From IMG/VR virus record IMGVR_UViG_3300045912_000479, positions 1-37,568 of that record: DNA of 37,568 nucleotides; one strand, written 5' to 3'. A program made the position numbers and the translations under genes. How positions within the stretch are numbered: the first letter of the stretch is position 1; the number at the start of each line of letters is the position of its first letter. The DNA is from a virus. Below the pieces are notes generated by a model. The model was not told the origin of the DNA. It ran no database searches and saw nothing but the letters and a program-made list of their open reading frames with translations. Of this stretch, positions 1-7,408 are shown one piece after another.

Positions 1-1141
1 CTTCAATTTGATTTAAAAGGCCAGGAACCTCTTGCTCTAAAGTTTGGGCTTGTTGGATTTCAACAGTCTTCTTTTTTGCCTCAGCAACAAGCGTATTAAT
101 CTCGTCGTGCCCTTGATGCCATGTTTGTTTACATGTAGGGCAGATACCGTTTTTGATAGATAGGATTTTTGATTTAAGATCTTCAAGTTTTAGAGAAGCA
201 AGTTTGCCATTGTCGATAGCTCTTTTGTATTCAAAAACCTTAGACTCAAGAACAGAAAGCTCTTGCATTTTTAGATTCCAGTTATCCATCGCGATTTTTC
301 GCTCAGCATTTTCCTGAGCCTTAAGGTGGGCCACTTTGTCAGATAAGGGTTTGAGCGAAGCTTTTGAGACACCAGGAGGAGGCTGAGGCTTTTCTATGGA
401 GGATAGGGCCTGTTCAAGCTTAAGACATTCGTCCCTAAGTAGGTTTTCCGATCTCTCTAAGTTATTTTTAAGAGTGGGAAGTATTGAAGGCTCCCAATCA
501 AGAGAGGGTTGCTGTAGCATCGACAGGCTGGCCCTGGAGGCTTCTAAAGCGGATCGTACAGCGTCAATAGCCGATTGCGTATTCTGGACTTCCTGGTCAA
601 ACTTCTTAGCGTCTTGTTCCGCTGCCAAAAGCCTTTGGGTCCAGGTTTTAAGATCTAAAACCTCAGCAAGGAAAGCGTGGCACTCTTTAGGAGTTAAACT
701 TAAAAAGAAACCGCCTTCTTTCTGTCGTTTGTGGGTCATCTTTCTTAGAAGTTCTCTAGGAATACCTAGAATCTCATCAAGTTTTTCTTCTGCAGCCTTA
801 TTGCTTCCACTTACAATTTCTACACCATCAAGAACGATAGACAATCCTTCTGATTTTGATCTTTTTATGGTAAGATTTTTTCCTTTGTAATCAAAATCTC
901 CCTGTACGGCCATAGAGTTTTTTGTTAGACGAGACTGGAGAATCGTAGAGGGTAGCGCGTTAGTGCCAAGCAAATACTCCAAAGAGTTAAAAATTGTACT
1001 TTTTCCAGAACCTGAGGAACCGTTAGTATTTTTGTTTAAAGCATCGACCTGGATAAGGTTAGGTCGGCCCTCAAAATTAATGTCATGCGAGCCTACGAAA
1101 CGGCCCACGTTTGAGATGATTAGCTTTTTTAGTTTGAGCAC
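1..1141 (-). CDS. SbcC/Rad50-like recombination ATPase (gp46-like), C-terminal part outside window
   Basis: This is the large subunit of an SbcCD/Mre11-Rad50 (T4 gp46/gp47) type nuclease complex, which processes DNA ends during recombination-dependent replication. About 380 residues are visible. The Walker A motif GSSGSGKST is at residues 41-49, after the N-terminal strand that starts LKKLIISNVGRF. A long charged coiled-coil region follows and leads to the zinc-hook motif CPTCKQTW near residue 332, where two subunits dimerise through zinc. The returning coil, signature motif and Walker B lie beyond base 1. I chose the GTG at 1141 because a GGGGAG ribosome site precedes it and the nearby ATG at 1143 runs into a stop after three further codons. 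The partner SbcD is six genes upstream in the same transcription direction. Confidence 0.93.
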   Translation of the reverse strand, partial: MLKLKKLIISNVGRFVGSHDINFEGRPNLIQVDALNKNTNGSSGSGKSTIFNSLEYLLGTNALPSTILQSRLTKNSMAVQGDFDYKGKNLTIKRSKSEGLSIVLDGVEIVSGSNKAAEEKLDEILGIPRELLRKMTHKRQKEGGFFLSLTPKECHAFLAEVLDLKTWTQRLLAAEQDAKKFDQEVQNTQSAIDAVRSALEASRASLSMLQQPSLDWEPSILPTLKNNLERSENLLRDECLKLEQALSSIEKPQPPPGVSKASLKPLSDKVAHLKAQENAERKIAMDNWNLKMQELSVLESKVFEYKRAIDNGKLASLKLEDLKSKILSIKNGICPTCKQTWHQGHDEINTLVAEAKKKTVEIQQAQTLEQEVPGLLNQIE

Positions 1142-1142
1142 A

Positions 1143-1397
1143 TCAGTCTCCCCTATTAGGCGGTTTAATCCGATCTTCTTGAAGCTCAACTATGTTGGAG
1201 TTGACCTCAACAGCTCGGGCTTGACCGTTATCTATCGTTATTTTAGACGAAGATGTAGGGGCTGACAAGAGTCTTTTTGATTCTTTTCCACATTTTTTAC
1301 AAGGAGCAGATTCCTTGACATCCTTTCCCGACTTATAAAAAATCGGGAAGGATGTGTTGCATTCTTTATCTAAACACCGATATTTAACCAGAGGCAT
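1143..1397 (-). CDS. FmdB-type zinc-ribbon protein, 84 aa
   Basis: A small zinc-ribbon protein. The N-terminus MPLVKYRC with a C-x4-C knuckle (C8, C13) and a later C-x2-C (in APCKKCGKE) is typical of the FmdB/CxxC regulatory-protein family; the C-terminus is charged and looks disordered. The ATG at 1397 shares its A with the TAA stop of the protease gene upstream (TAATG), which supports it over the longer reading that would start at 1430. The stop lies two bases from the SbcC GTG, so the three genes look translationally coupled. Members of this family are usually annotated as putative regulators without a demonstrated target. A role as transcription or nuclease accessory factor here is inference only. 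Confidence 0.75.
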   Translation of the reverse strand: MPLVKYRCLDKECNTSFPIFYKSGKDVKESAPCKKCGKESKRLLSAPTSSSKITIDNGQARAVEVNSNIVELQEDRIKPPNRGD

Positions 1398-2398
1398 TAT
1401 CGTTCTGCGCCTTCTACCACTGTACGGCAAAATTCAATAATCTCGACATCATTAGTAAGGTTTTGTGTGCATTTTTTCAAAAATAAGCTTCTTGCATCTT
1501 TTACGCTCATTTCTTCTTCGTCCAAACTTTCAGTTTCATCTTGCATCCAAGGACGATCTTTAATGCCTGAAGAGATCATTTTGGTAGCTTTTTCTATAAA
1601 GTTTTTTACAGCTTCAAAAGGAACAATGTAAGCATAACTTAAACCTCGAGCATTTCCAGCAAAAACAAGACCTGATAAATCTCCATCTTTATTGAGCACA
1701 GCACTTCCAGAGGAGCCTCCCATGATCGTAGCCGACACTACTTGTGACTCATAGTTTCTGACAATAGGTGCAACGCCAAAAAATCTACAAAAAGGCCCAA
1801 GCTTTGGATTGTTTAATTCCGAGTCTTTGCATTTTCGAACACCAACAACTATTGATATGATTTGCCGCCCACCAAAATGACCTTTTGTAATGATATTAGG
1901 CATAAGAGCAGGGTGGCCTGTAATTGTAGCCTCAGAATAAATTTCAGGGGCCTTGCTTGCTAATTCAATGCTATTTTCTAAATCGGCAGCAACCGTTAAA
2001 ACGCAAAGATCGTGTTCAATATCTGTGAGAAAACCAGTGACAATATGCTCTTTACCGTTTACCAGTCTTATTTTTCCGCCCTTTTTAAGGGCGCCGTCAC
2101 AAACGTGTTTGTTAGAAAGAATAACAGACTCGCTTGCAGTGTTACTTACGATGACACCAGAACCTCCGCCTGTTCCTGCCATGTTTGTAACCATTACAGT
2201 GTAGCTAGAAGGGTGAGAGTTTTTTCCAAGGTAGTACATATATCCAGCTAAAGCAATTGGCGCTACGGCCAAAAGCACAGCTAGGCTGGTCCCTACTGTT
2301 GAGGGAAGGCGTTTGAACAAGAGTTCTTCGGCTTTCCGGTAAATTGATTGTACCGCTTTCTTTGCCTTATTAAGGCGACTTTTAAGGCGGAGATTCAT
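1397..2398 (-). CDS. Membrane-anchored trypsin-like (S1/HtrA fold) serine protease
   Basis: A 333-aa protein with a basic cytoplasmic N-terminus (residues 1-34, many K/R), one hydrophobic segment (about 35-57) and a chymotrypsin-fold protease domain. The triad can be read as H98 (SNKHVC), D130 (EHDLC) and S230 in MGGSSGSAV, the equivalent of the usual GNSGG nucleophile elbow. LSGLVFAG follows in the position typical of the S1 fold. No PDZ domain is visible; the C-terminal 70 residues are acidic and then helical. The topology (positive-inside rule) puts the protease in the periplasm or outside the membrane. The start at 2398 has a strong AGGAGG site. It is encoded with recombination genes, not lysis genes, so its job (envelope remodelling, superinfection exclusion, cleavage of a host factor) is open. 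Confidence 0.88.
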   Translation of the reverse strand: MNLRLKSRLNKAKKAVQSIYRKAEELLFKRLPSTVGTSLAVLLAVAPIALAGYMYYLGKNSHPSSYTVMVTNMAGTGGGSGVIVSNTASESVILSNKHVCDGALKKGGKIRLVNGKEHIVTGFLTDIEHDLCVLTVAADLENSIELASKAPEIYSEATITGHPALMPNIITKGHFGGRQIISIVVGVRKCKDSELNNPKLGPFCRFFGVAPIVRNYESQVVSATIMGGSSGSAVLNKDGDLSGLVFAGNARGLSYAYIVPFEAVKNFIEKATKMISSGIKDRPWMQDETESLDEEEMSVKDARSLFLKKCTQNLTNDVEIIEFCRTVVEGAER

Positions 2399-2425
2399 TT
2401 TTCCTCCTAGATGCCCTTTCGGGGG

Positions 2426-3082
2426 TTATTTGTTTTCTCTCTCTTCTCTAAGCTTAGCCAGCATTTTGAGGACATCCCCAAGTTTTGACTTGTCATCCGA
2501 CAGAGAGGATAACGGAGACACTTCTACTGTATTATCATCGATTTTCTTTAGAATCCCACCATTTGGCAAATTTAATCCCATTTGTGGTGTTTTCCCGTTT
2601 CCGGAATCTGGATTTTTAATTTTTTGTAACATTTCCATACACTTCATGTACATTTTAAAGTTTTCAAAATCGGCACTTTCTATAATTCTAGGGTCTTTAG
2701 TAACAGCATAACGATCTAAGATATCCCTGTAATAATTTTCCAAAGTCGACATGGCGTCAACAAGAAGGCTCACACTTCGGTTCTGGGTTATTTCTACCTT
2801 TTCGGCTAGGTTTCTTGCCATGTTCTCGTAATGCTCAATTTTACTTTGGTAAAAATTATTCTTATAAGATATATAAAGTACGATATTTTTCTTAACTCCC
2901 AGCTTGAGAGCTATGTCGTGATAAGTTTGGCCGTTGTAATACATTTCGATCATACGAGAGATCTTCTCGCTTGGCACGTTAAAAATCCCAGGCAGTCCGT
3001 CTTCGATAAACTGCTCAAGAGATTTTATCTCTTTATCCGTCATGTCTATAGGGTATTCACCCTTTGGAACTATGTTTGACAT
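2426..3082 (-). CDS. Helix-turn-helix protein, possible small terminase or regulator
   Basis: A protein of about 218 aa. In its first third a helix-turn-helix can be read (MIEMYYNGQTYHDIALKLG, then VKKNIVLYIS), followed by a long amphipathic helical region and a flexible C-terminus with NLPNGG and acidic/serine-rich stretches. The layout, a DNA-binding HTH followed by helical oligomerisation segments, fits phage small terminases and also simple transcription regulators; I cannot separate these. The ATG at 3082 overlaps the previous gene by 26 bases. A GTG at 3103 and an ATG at 3043 are also possible, and none has a strong ribosome site. The large terminase is on the other strand at 9178. Confidence 0.55.
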   Translation of the reverse strand: MSNIVPKGEYPIDMTDKEIKSLEQFIEDGLPGIFNVPSEKISRMIEMYYNGQTYHDIALKLGVKKNIVLYISYKNNFYQSKIEHYENMARNLAEKVEITQNRSVSLLVDAMSTLENYYRDILDRYAVTKDPRIIESADFENFKMYMKCMEMLQKIKNPDSGNGKTPQMGLNLPNGGILKKIDDNTVEVSPLSSLSDDKSKLGDVLKMLAKLREERENK

Positions 3083-3422
3083 CTTTAAAGTTATTCCCGT
3101 CACTGTCGACTACAATCACCTCAACCTCAGGCCATAGTATGGTATGGACAGTTCCTATGAGAGCTTGAAGTCTTTTTTCATGATATTGATCAGGTTTGTA
3201 TTTTTCTTTGAAGCTTAAAGTAAACTTGACCATAGATCCAAGACCTGGCACTGAAGCTTCCGGCGTGGTTACGAGATTGTAAGAAACAGAAACTTCGGCA
3301 ATATCATCAAAGAAAATAAAAGGGGCTGTTTGAAGCGTTTTTACGTGCATCTCGCTAAGTCGACCACTTAAAATAGCACCTGTCTTTAAATCTTTAAGTA
3401 TGTTAGGATCTACCTGGCGCAT
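3057..3422 (-). CDS. Uncharacterised 121-aa protein
   Basis: I do not recognise this family. It is a soluble-looking protein with no membrane segment, alternating strands in the middle (AEVSVSYNLVTT, MVKFTLSFKEKY) and a final strand EVEVIVVDSDG, so probably a small alpha/beta fold. It starts 13 bases inside the end of the SbcD gene and its end overlaps the HTH gene, so it is expressed in the recombination/transcription operon. A role as accessory protein of that module is inference from position only. Confidence 0.6.
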   Translation of the reverse strand: MRQVDPNILKDLKTGAILSGRLSEMHVKTLQTAPFIFFDDIAEVSVSYNLVTTPEASVPGLGSMVKFTLSFKEKYKPDQYHEKRLQALIGTVHTILWPEVEVIVVDSDGNNFKDVKHSSKG

Positions 3423-4366
3423 AATTCCTCCAGATAAGACTTTACACCTTTTTTGTCAGTTATACCAGGATAATTTTCTAGGTACTCAAATATGGTTCTA
3501 AATGATTTGGCCTGCATCTTTCGCTCAGAACTGTCGGTAGGCCTTGCTACAACCTTACATTTACCTTTGAGTTTTTTGCTTGTCTGTGCTATCCATGTCG
3601 AAGGCCCCTCGAGTTCTACGAATGTTTTGGGTCCAAGATTCAGAGAAGCAAGGTCTGTATCGGGAGTAACCTTGTAAGTTCTAATTGGCTCCAAAACTAA
3701 AGAAGTATCAACGAAGCTCCACTGGCCGTCGAAAGTCCAGATGCCTTTGATCTCATTCGCATCGGAAAGACTGTCCCACTTCGGTGTTCCTGGGTAAAAT
3801 ACCCGTCCTACTGTCTGAGACTTGTGTATATGTCCTGAGATTATATGTGTAAAGTTTAGACGATTTTGATCAACGCCGTGTGGTGCGTAGAATCCGTTCT
3901 CAAATTCAGAGCCGTCAAAAGTTTGATGGCAGAAGAGTTTTTTTGCACCAAGTTCAGCGAGCTTATTTGCCTCTTCAACAAACTTTTCATTATCTGAAAA
4001 ATAGGGCATAAATCCACAGTTGCCATATTTTTGGGGCTTGTCGATTATCATGATATTGTCAATGCCCATTTTAAGGGTATCAAGAGCAGACATCTGACCC
4101 TCTCTTTGTTTATCCCCAATCTGGTCATGATTACCAACCAAAAGAATGACTTTATCAAACAGGGTCGACATCTTTGCAATGGTTTTTTGCCAAAAACTTA
4201 CAACCTCAAGCCTAAGAACCGCATGCGTATGAAACAGGTCGCCACCAACAACAAGAGCGGTGGCTTGAAATGTTTCCTGGGTCTTTTCGACCAAGGAAAA
4301 AATCTTCTCAAGATCTGAGAGATTGTTTGGCTGTGCGTGTGGGTCACCGATGAAAATCGTCTTCAT
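3410..4366 (-). CDS. SbcD/Mre11-like metallophosphoesterase nuclease (gp47-like)
   Basis: The nuclease subunit partnering the SbcC-like ATPase. The five metallophosphoesterase motifs are present in order: GDPHAQ (D8, H10), GGDLFH (D43), GNHD (N79, H80), CHQTF (H147) and GHIH (H179, H181). These ligate two metal ions for phosphodiester cleavage. The 318-aa length and the C-terminal region match the phage gp47 branch, not long bacterial SbcD. The ATG at 4366 overlaps the TAA of the co-chaperonin-like gene (TAATG). With SbcC, these proteins resect DNA ends for recombination-dependent replication or host DNA breakdown. Confidence 0.93.
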   Translation of the reverse strand: MKTIFIGDPHAQPNNLSDLEKIFSLVEKTQETFQATALVVGGDLFHTHAVLRLEVVSFWQKTIAKMSTLFDKVILLVGNHDQIGDKQREGQMSALDTLKMGIDNIMIIDKPQKYGNCGFMPYFSDNEKFVEEANKLAELGAKKLFCHQTFDGSEFENGFYAPHGVDQNRLNFTHIISGHIHKSQTVGRVFYPGTPKWDSLSDANEIKGIWTFDGQWSFVDTSLVLEPIRTYKVTPDTDLASLNLGPKTFVELEGPSTWIAQTSKKLKGKCKVVARPTDSSERKMQAKSFRTIFEYLENYPGITDKKGVKSYLEELCAR

Positions 4367-4668
4367 TATTCTTCCTTCTGTTTTACAGCCGATACATACC
4401 GGCTTTCAACGATGATGAACTCGCCCTCGATACCAGGAGCTTTACGGGTCAACTTAGCCCATTGGGCTGTCATCAGAATATCCTCTTGGATATAAGCAAT
4501 GGAGCCAGATTTGAAAATTTGACCATCAACCTTAGAGTCTGCCATAAGCCTAAGCGGTACAAGATTTAATTTTTGTCCAGGAAGAGCTAGGCCTGCCCTA
4601 ACTTCTGTTCGGATGCCCTGTCCTTGCTGATAAGGTTCCAATATGAATAACCCATTTAAAGCTATCAT
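4366..4668 (-). CDS. Divergent GroES/gp31-like co-chaperonin candidate
   Basis: A 100-aa protein whose plan matches GroES. An N-terminal strand (GLFILEPYQQ) is followed by a polar loop holding AGLALPG, which resembles the mobile-loop core GGIVLTG of GroES, with a hydrophobic tripeptide between glycines. Then come a beta-rich barrel, the SGSIAYIQED turn that fits GroES VGDIVIFND, and a C-terminal GEFIIVESRYVSAV that fits the GroES EEVLIMSESDILAI strand. Overall identity is low, so this is a fold-level call. A GroEL homologue is encoded 2.7 kb away on the other strand, which gives the co-chaperonin a partner. The AAAGGAG ribosome site lies in the end of the sigma gene and the start overlaps its stop (ATGA). 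The alternative is an unrelated small beta-barrel protein. Confidence 0.55.
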   Translation of the reverse strand: MIALNGLFILEPYQQGQGIRTEVRAGLALPGQKLNLVPLRLMADSKVDGQIFKSGSIAYIQEDILMTAQWAKLTRKAPGIEGEFIIVESRYVSAVKQKEE

Positions 4669-5714
4669 AACTTAACTCCTTTTAGTCTTAAAACTTTCTG
4701 TTGCAATATAGGAAGCTTTCTCGCAGCGTCAATCATCTTCGACATCAAATCTTGTTTGAGAAGAATATCTTCAGGTGTATCGGAGCCATCTGAGGTCCCT
4801 TCAAGGTTAGAATATATGGCATCATCATTATCCGATGAAGATATGGACGCGTCAATAGATAAAACACTTGCGGCGTTTAAAAGACTAGAAAGCTGATCGG
4901 GAGTAACTTTTTGTTTTGGGACCCTTATTCCGTTCTTTTCATCTTCGATGTAGCTTTTATTTATAGCCTCTGCAAGTTGATTAAGATCTTGGATATCATG
5001 TTTAAACCGCAAAGAATTTGCACGGTACAGTATAGAGCTATCGGAAGGGTAAAAATGGATTGTTGTTTCGGAGTAGCTATCGATCATGTTTCCGGTCATG
5101 CGGCCAATACAGACACCATTGAACACCTTAGAATATTCACCTACCCATTTATCTACACCGGAAACCAGGCCCATAGAAGCAATCCCGATCATGTCCATTA
5201 GGGTTAGGTGGTTTCTTGGAACCTTCCGGTAAAAAAGTTTTGCCCTATTAATCGCTAACGGCATGTTGTTTTCTATAAGCTTTCTTCGGGCTTCAACAAA
5301 CTGATTGTAGATTTTTTCAGACTTTTCTGGAAAAGGACCTTTCCAATTGTCTCGTATGAATTTTATAAGGTTGTAGTTAATGTGGAAGCTTTGAAGCTCT
5401 TTAATGTCACCATTCTTAATGGCAGGCGTGATTCGGCTACTGAAAACTTTTGACTTTTCTCTAAAATAAGGACGTGCGCTTAGAATTTGTCTGTTGGTGA
5501 CAGCTACCAAAAGTATAAACTGCTTGTAGATCTCGCGAGACTGAGCAAATACGATGATACTCTTCCTAAAACGCTCTTCGAGCTTCATGACGAGTTCAAC
5601 CTGAGCTTTTTGATCGGAGCCGTCCTTATTAAAATTAAGGATAGCCGTAAGCTCTTCGGCAAGCTGCCTCAAACTGTTGTCATATTCTTGGTTATTCGTC
5701 GCCTTTTTCTTCAT
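4665..5714 (-). CDS. Sigma-70-family factor lacking region 4.2 (possible late sigma, gp55-like)
   Basis: A 349-aa RNA polymerase sigma-family protein. Region 2 is readable from about residue 150 to 217: NNMPLAINRAKLF, then the core-binding and -10 recognition stretch LMDMIGIASMGLVSGVDKW and GRMTGNMIDSYSE. Region 3-like sequence follows (IHFYPSDSS; VTPDQLSSLLNAASVLSID). The protein ends in a region 4.1-like helix, ARKLPILQQKVLRLKG, and stops there, so the -35-binding helix-turn-helix 4.2 is absent. The end is real: its last bases form the ribosome site and ATGA start of the next gene. T4 gp55 likewise lacks a sigma-70 region 4.2 and drives late promoters with coactivators, so a late sigma is a reasonable inference. 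The ATG at 5714 follows AAGGAAG; a TTG at 5717 is also possible. It overlaps the helicase gene. Confidence 0.8.
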   Translation of the reverse strand: MKKKATNNQEYDNSLRQLAEELTAILNFNKDGSDQKAQVELVMKLEERFRKSIIVFAQSREIYKQFILLVAVTNRQILSARPYFREKSKVFSSRITPAIKNGDIKELQSFHINYNLIKFIRDNWKGPFPEKSEKIYNQFVEARRKLIENNMPLAINRAKLFYRKVPRNHLTLMDMIGIASMGLVSGVDKWVGEYSKVFNGVCIGRMTGNMIDSYSETTIHFYPSDSSILYRANSLRFKHDIQDLNQLAEAINKSYIEDEKNGIRVPKQKVTPDQLSSLLNAASVLSIDASISSSDNDDAIYSNLEGTSDGSDTPEDILLKQDLMSKMIDAARKLPILQQKVLRLKGVKL

Positions 5715-7353
5715 CAACTTCCTTAGTTGGATCTTGTCCTCCTATCCATTCTATCACCGTTCCGGAAGACCTGTAAAACTCAACCCTTGTTTTGAGGTGT
5801 CTAACCATAGACTCAATACCCTTTACGTGAAAGTCATAAATTATAGACTTCTTTTTAGGTGGATGAAGGTCTGCAAACTTGCTGATCTCAAGCCTTCTAA
5901 CGCTTCGTCCAACAGCTCCCTGTTTTGTCCTGATCTCGCTCGTCCCACCTTGCCAGTTTATGGTGTGGTGTGTCGGGTAAATATTGGTACCAGTAGATAT
6001 GCACGATGTCCCGATTAAAACCTTAACTTCTCCCCTGTTAAATTTTTCGACAGCATCCATAGGGTCACTGTTCTTAATTTGGTCATACATCCTTTTCTGC
6101 TCATCGCTCATCGAATTTATGAGCTTTTCAAGGATGTCGGGCTTGTTCTTCATGGCTTTTTTTATCTTAGTCTTGTCAACACCTAAGATAACTGAGACGA
6201 TCGTTAGTTTATCATCGGCACTTGTTGCTAATGCGTATGGAACTTTCAAAAACGGTGCCAACATAAGTATTTGAGATAACTCATCTATCAAGACAAGGGT
6301 TGATTCGTTTCGAGATTCGGCCACAGCATTAGCAAGCTTGGCCGTAAAAGCTGCGATGTTTATGTTGTTTAAAAAATGTACACGTTTCATCTCCAAAGCA
6401 TCTTGACTGTAAAATGTAGGGTTTGATGTTTCAACCGGTAAAATCTTAAAAGAATGGTCGCAGATATATCCACCTTTAATAGCGTCTTCAGTGCTTAATT
6501 TGTAGACAGTCTTTCCTATGATGGCCTTTAAAAGCTTTTCGGTTCCATCTCCTCGAGTCTGGGTACCGGACAGAAAAAATCGATATGGTATGTCCCTTAA
6601 AACTCCATGACATACGCTTTCTAAAGTTTCGGCAGGTATGGTATGGGATTCGTCGGCAAGCAAGACCTGGGCTTGTGAGATTTCTTCGTATTCCTTGGTT
6701 CCTGGTTCAAGATTTGTTAAAGAATCAGAAATACATATCATGAAATTTTTACCAAATTTTTTCTTACCATCACCAACCATGCCTATCGCAGATGGTCCAA
6801 GGTAGTGTTGAAATCTTTCCACCATCTCCGTAAATATGGAAGCAGAAGGCACCATAATTACGGTTTTAAGGCCAAGTTTTTGAGCAATCATCAATATGAT
6901 AAGAGACTTTCCAGCACCCGTACAAAGCTCGACGTTTCCGTGTTTTATATTTATAAGTTCTTCGATAGAGGCAGACTGGTAGTTGTGAGGGGTCATATCC
7001 ATACGGCGATACCACGGGTAAGGCCTAGGCCTTGGATAGTTTATATTGTTTGTAATTTCTACATCAAGCTTATCTTGAAGATAAGGTAGATATCCTGGGC
7101 GGATACAAGCCTGTCCATCTTCTTGGAACATTACAGACTTTTCTATCTTAGATTTTAGCATTTCTCCGTGAGCTTTCCATCCTTCAGGGTCATATGAGGG
7201 CCAGCGCCTATTTTTCATATGACGCTTATACTGAAATTCTATAGACTTATTTCTATACTTTGTAAAAGTTTCAAGCTTGCTAATTTCCTCGTCCGAAGCA
7301 GAAGATAAGTCTAATATTGCTTTTGAACCAGATACAATTGTTGCCTTGATCAC
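5692..7353 (-). CDS. SF2 DNA helicase, UvsW-like
   Basis: A 553-aa superfamily 2 helicase. Motif I is TGAGKS (residues 145-150), motif II DESH (234-237), motif III SGTQ (262-265), motif V LIGTSCISTGTN (446-457) and motif VI QGAVGRSVRR (478-487, arginine finger R483/R486). An N-terminal domain of about 115 residues precedes the helicase core. This plan resembles T4 UvsW and bacterial RadD/XPB-like proteins that unwind branched DNA and R-loops, fitting a recombination-dependent replication programme with the SbcCD genes downstream. The GTG start at 7353 has a TTGGAGGT ribosome site. It is the first gene of the leftward operon, 20 bases downstream of a candidate -10 element. Confidence 0.88.
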   Translation of the reverse strand: MIKATIVSGSKAILDLSSASDEEISKLETFTKYRNKSIEFQYKRHMKNRRWPSYDPEGWKAHGEMLKSKIEKSVMFQEDGQACIRPGYLPYLQDKLDVEITNNINYPRPRPYPWYRRMDMTPHNYQSASIEELINIKHGNVELCTGAGKSLIILMIAQKLGLKTVIMVPSASIFTEMVERFQHYLGPSAIGMVGDGKKKFGKNFMICISDSLTNLEPGTKEYEEISQAQVLLADESHTIPAETLESVCHGVLRDIPYRFFLSGTQTRGDGTEKLLKAIIGKTVYKLSTEDAIKGGYICDHSFKILPVETSNPTFYSQDALEMKRVHFLNNINIAAFTAKLANAVAESRNESTLVLIDELSQILMLAPFLKVPYALATSADDKLTIVSVILGVDKTKIKKAMKNKPDILEKLINSMSDEQKRMYDQIKNSDPMDAVEKFNRGEVKVLIGTSCISTGTNIYPTHHTINWQGGTSEIRTKQGAVGRSVRRLEISKFADLHPPKKKSIIYDFHVKGIESMVRHLKTRVEFYRSSGTVIEWIGGQDPTKEVDEEKGDE

Positions 7354-7367
7354 ATGACCTCCAAAGT

Positions 7368-7379
7368 TATGATATCATA
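7368..7379. promoter_or_regulatory. Palindromic bidirectional promoter/operator, TATGATATCATA
   Basis: The 55-base gap between the divergent helicase and chaperonin genes centres on a perfect 12-bp palindrome. Read on either strand it supplies TATGAT, one mismatch from the TATAAT -10 consensus, followed by a short leader and a ribosome site (about 29 bases to the chaperonin GTG, about 20 to the helicase GTG). No clear -35 element is visible in the gap. It may act as a shared promoter, an operator, or both. A related element sits in the other divergent gap at 25512-25528. Confidence 0.5.
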
Positions 7380-7408
7380 TTTAAGCAAAGAGTCATGGAG
7401 GTTTTAAA

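Noticed and set aside
396-890. A 164-codon plus-strand frame
   Set aside because: It lies opposite the SbcC coding sequence, whose Walker A and zinc-hook motifs prove the minus strand is coding.
1397-1430. Longer start (11 extra residues) for the zinc-ribbon gene
   Set aside because: The extra residues overlap the protease end and do not look like the family; the ATG at 1397 gives the typical MPLxxYRC start and a TAATG junction.
4640-4700. Frameshift restoring sigma region 4.2 after the apparent end
   Set aside because: Neither other frame after 4665 encodes an HTH; the sequence is the start of the co-chaperonin-like gene with its own ribosome site.
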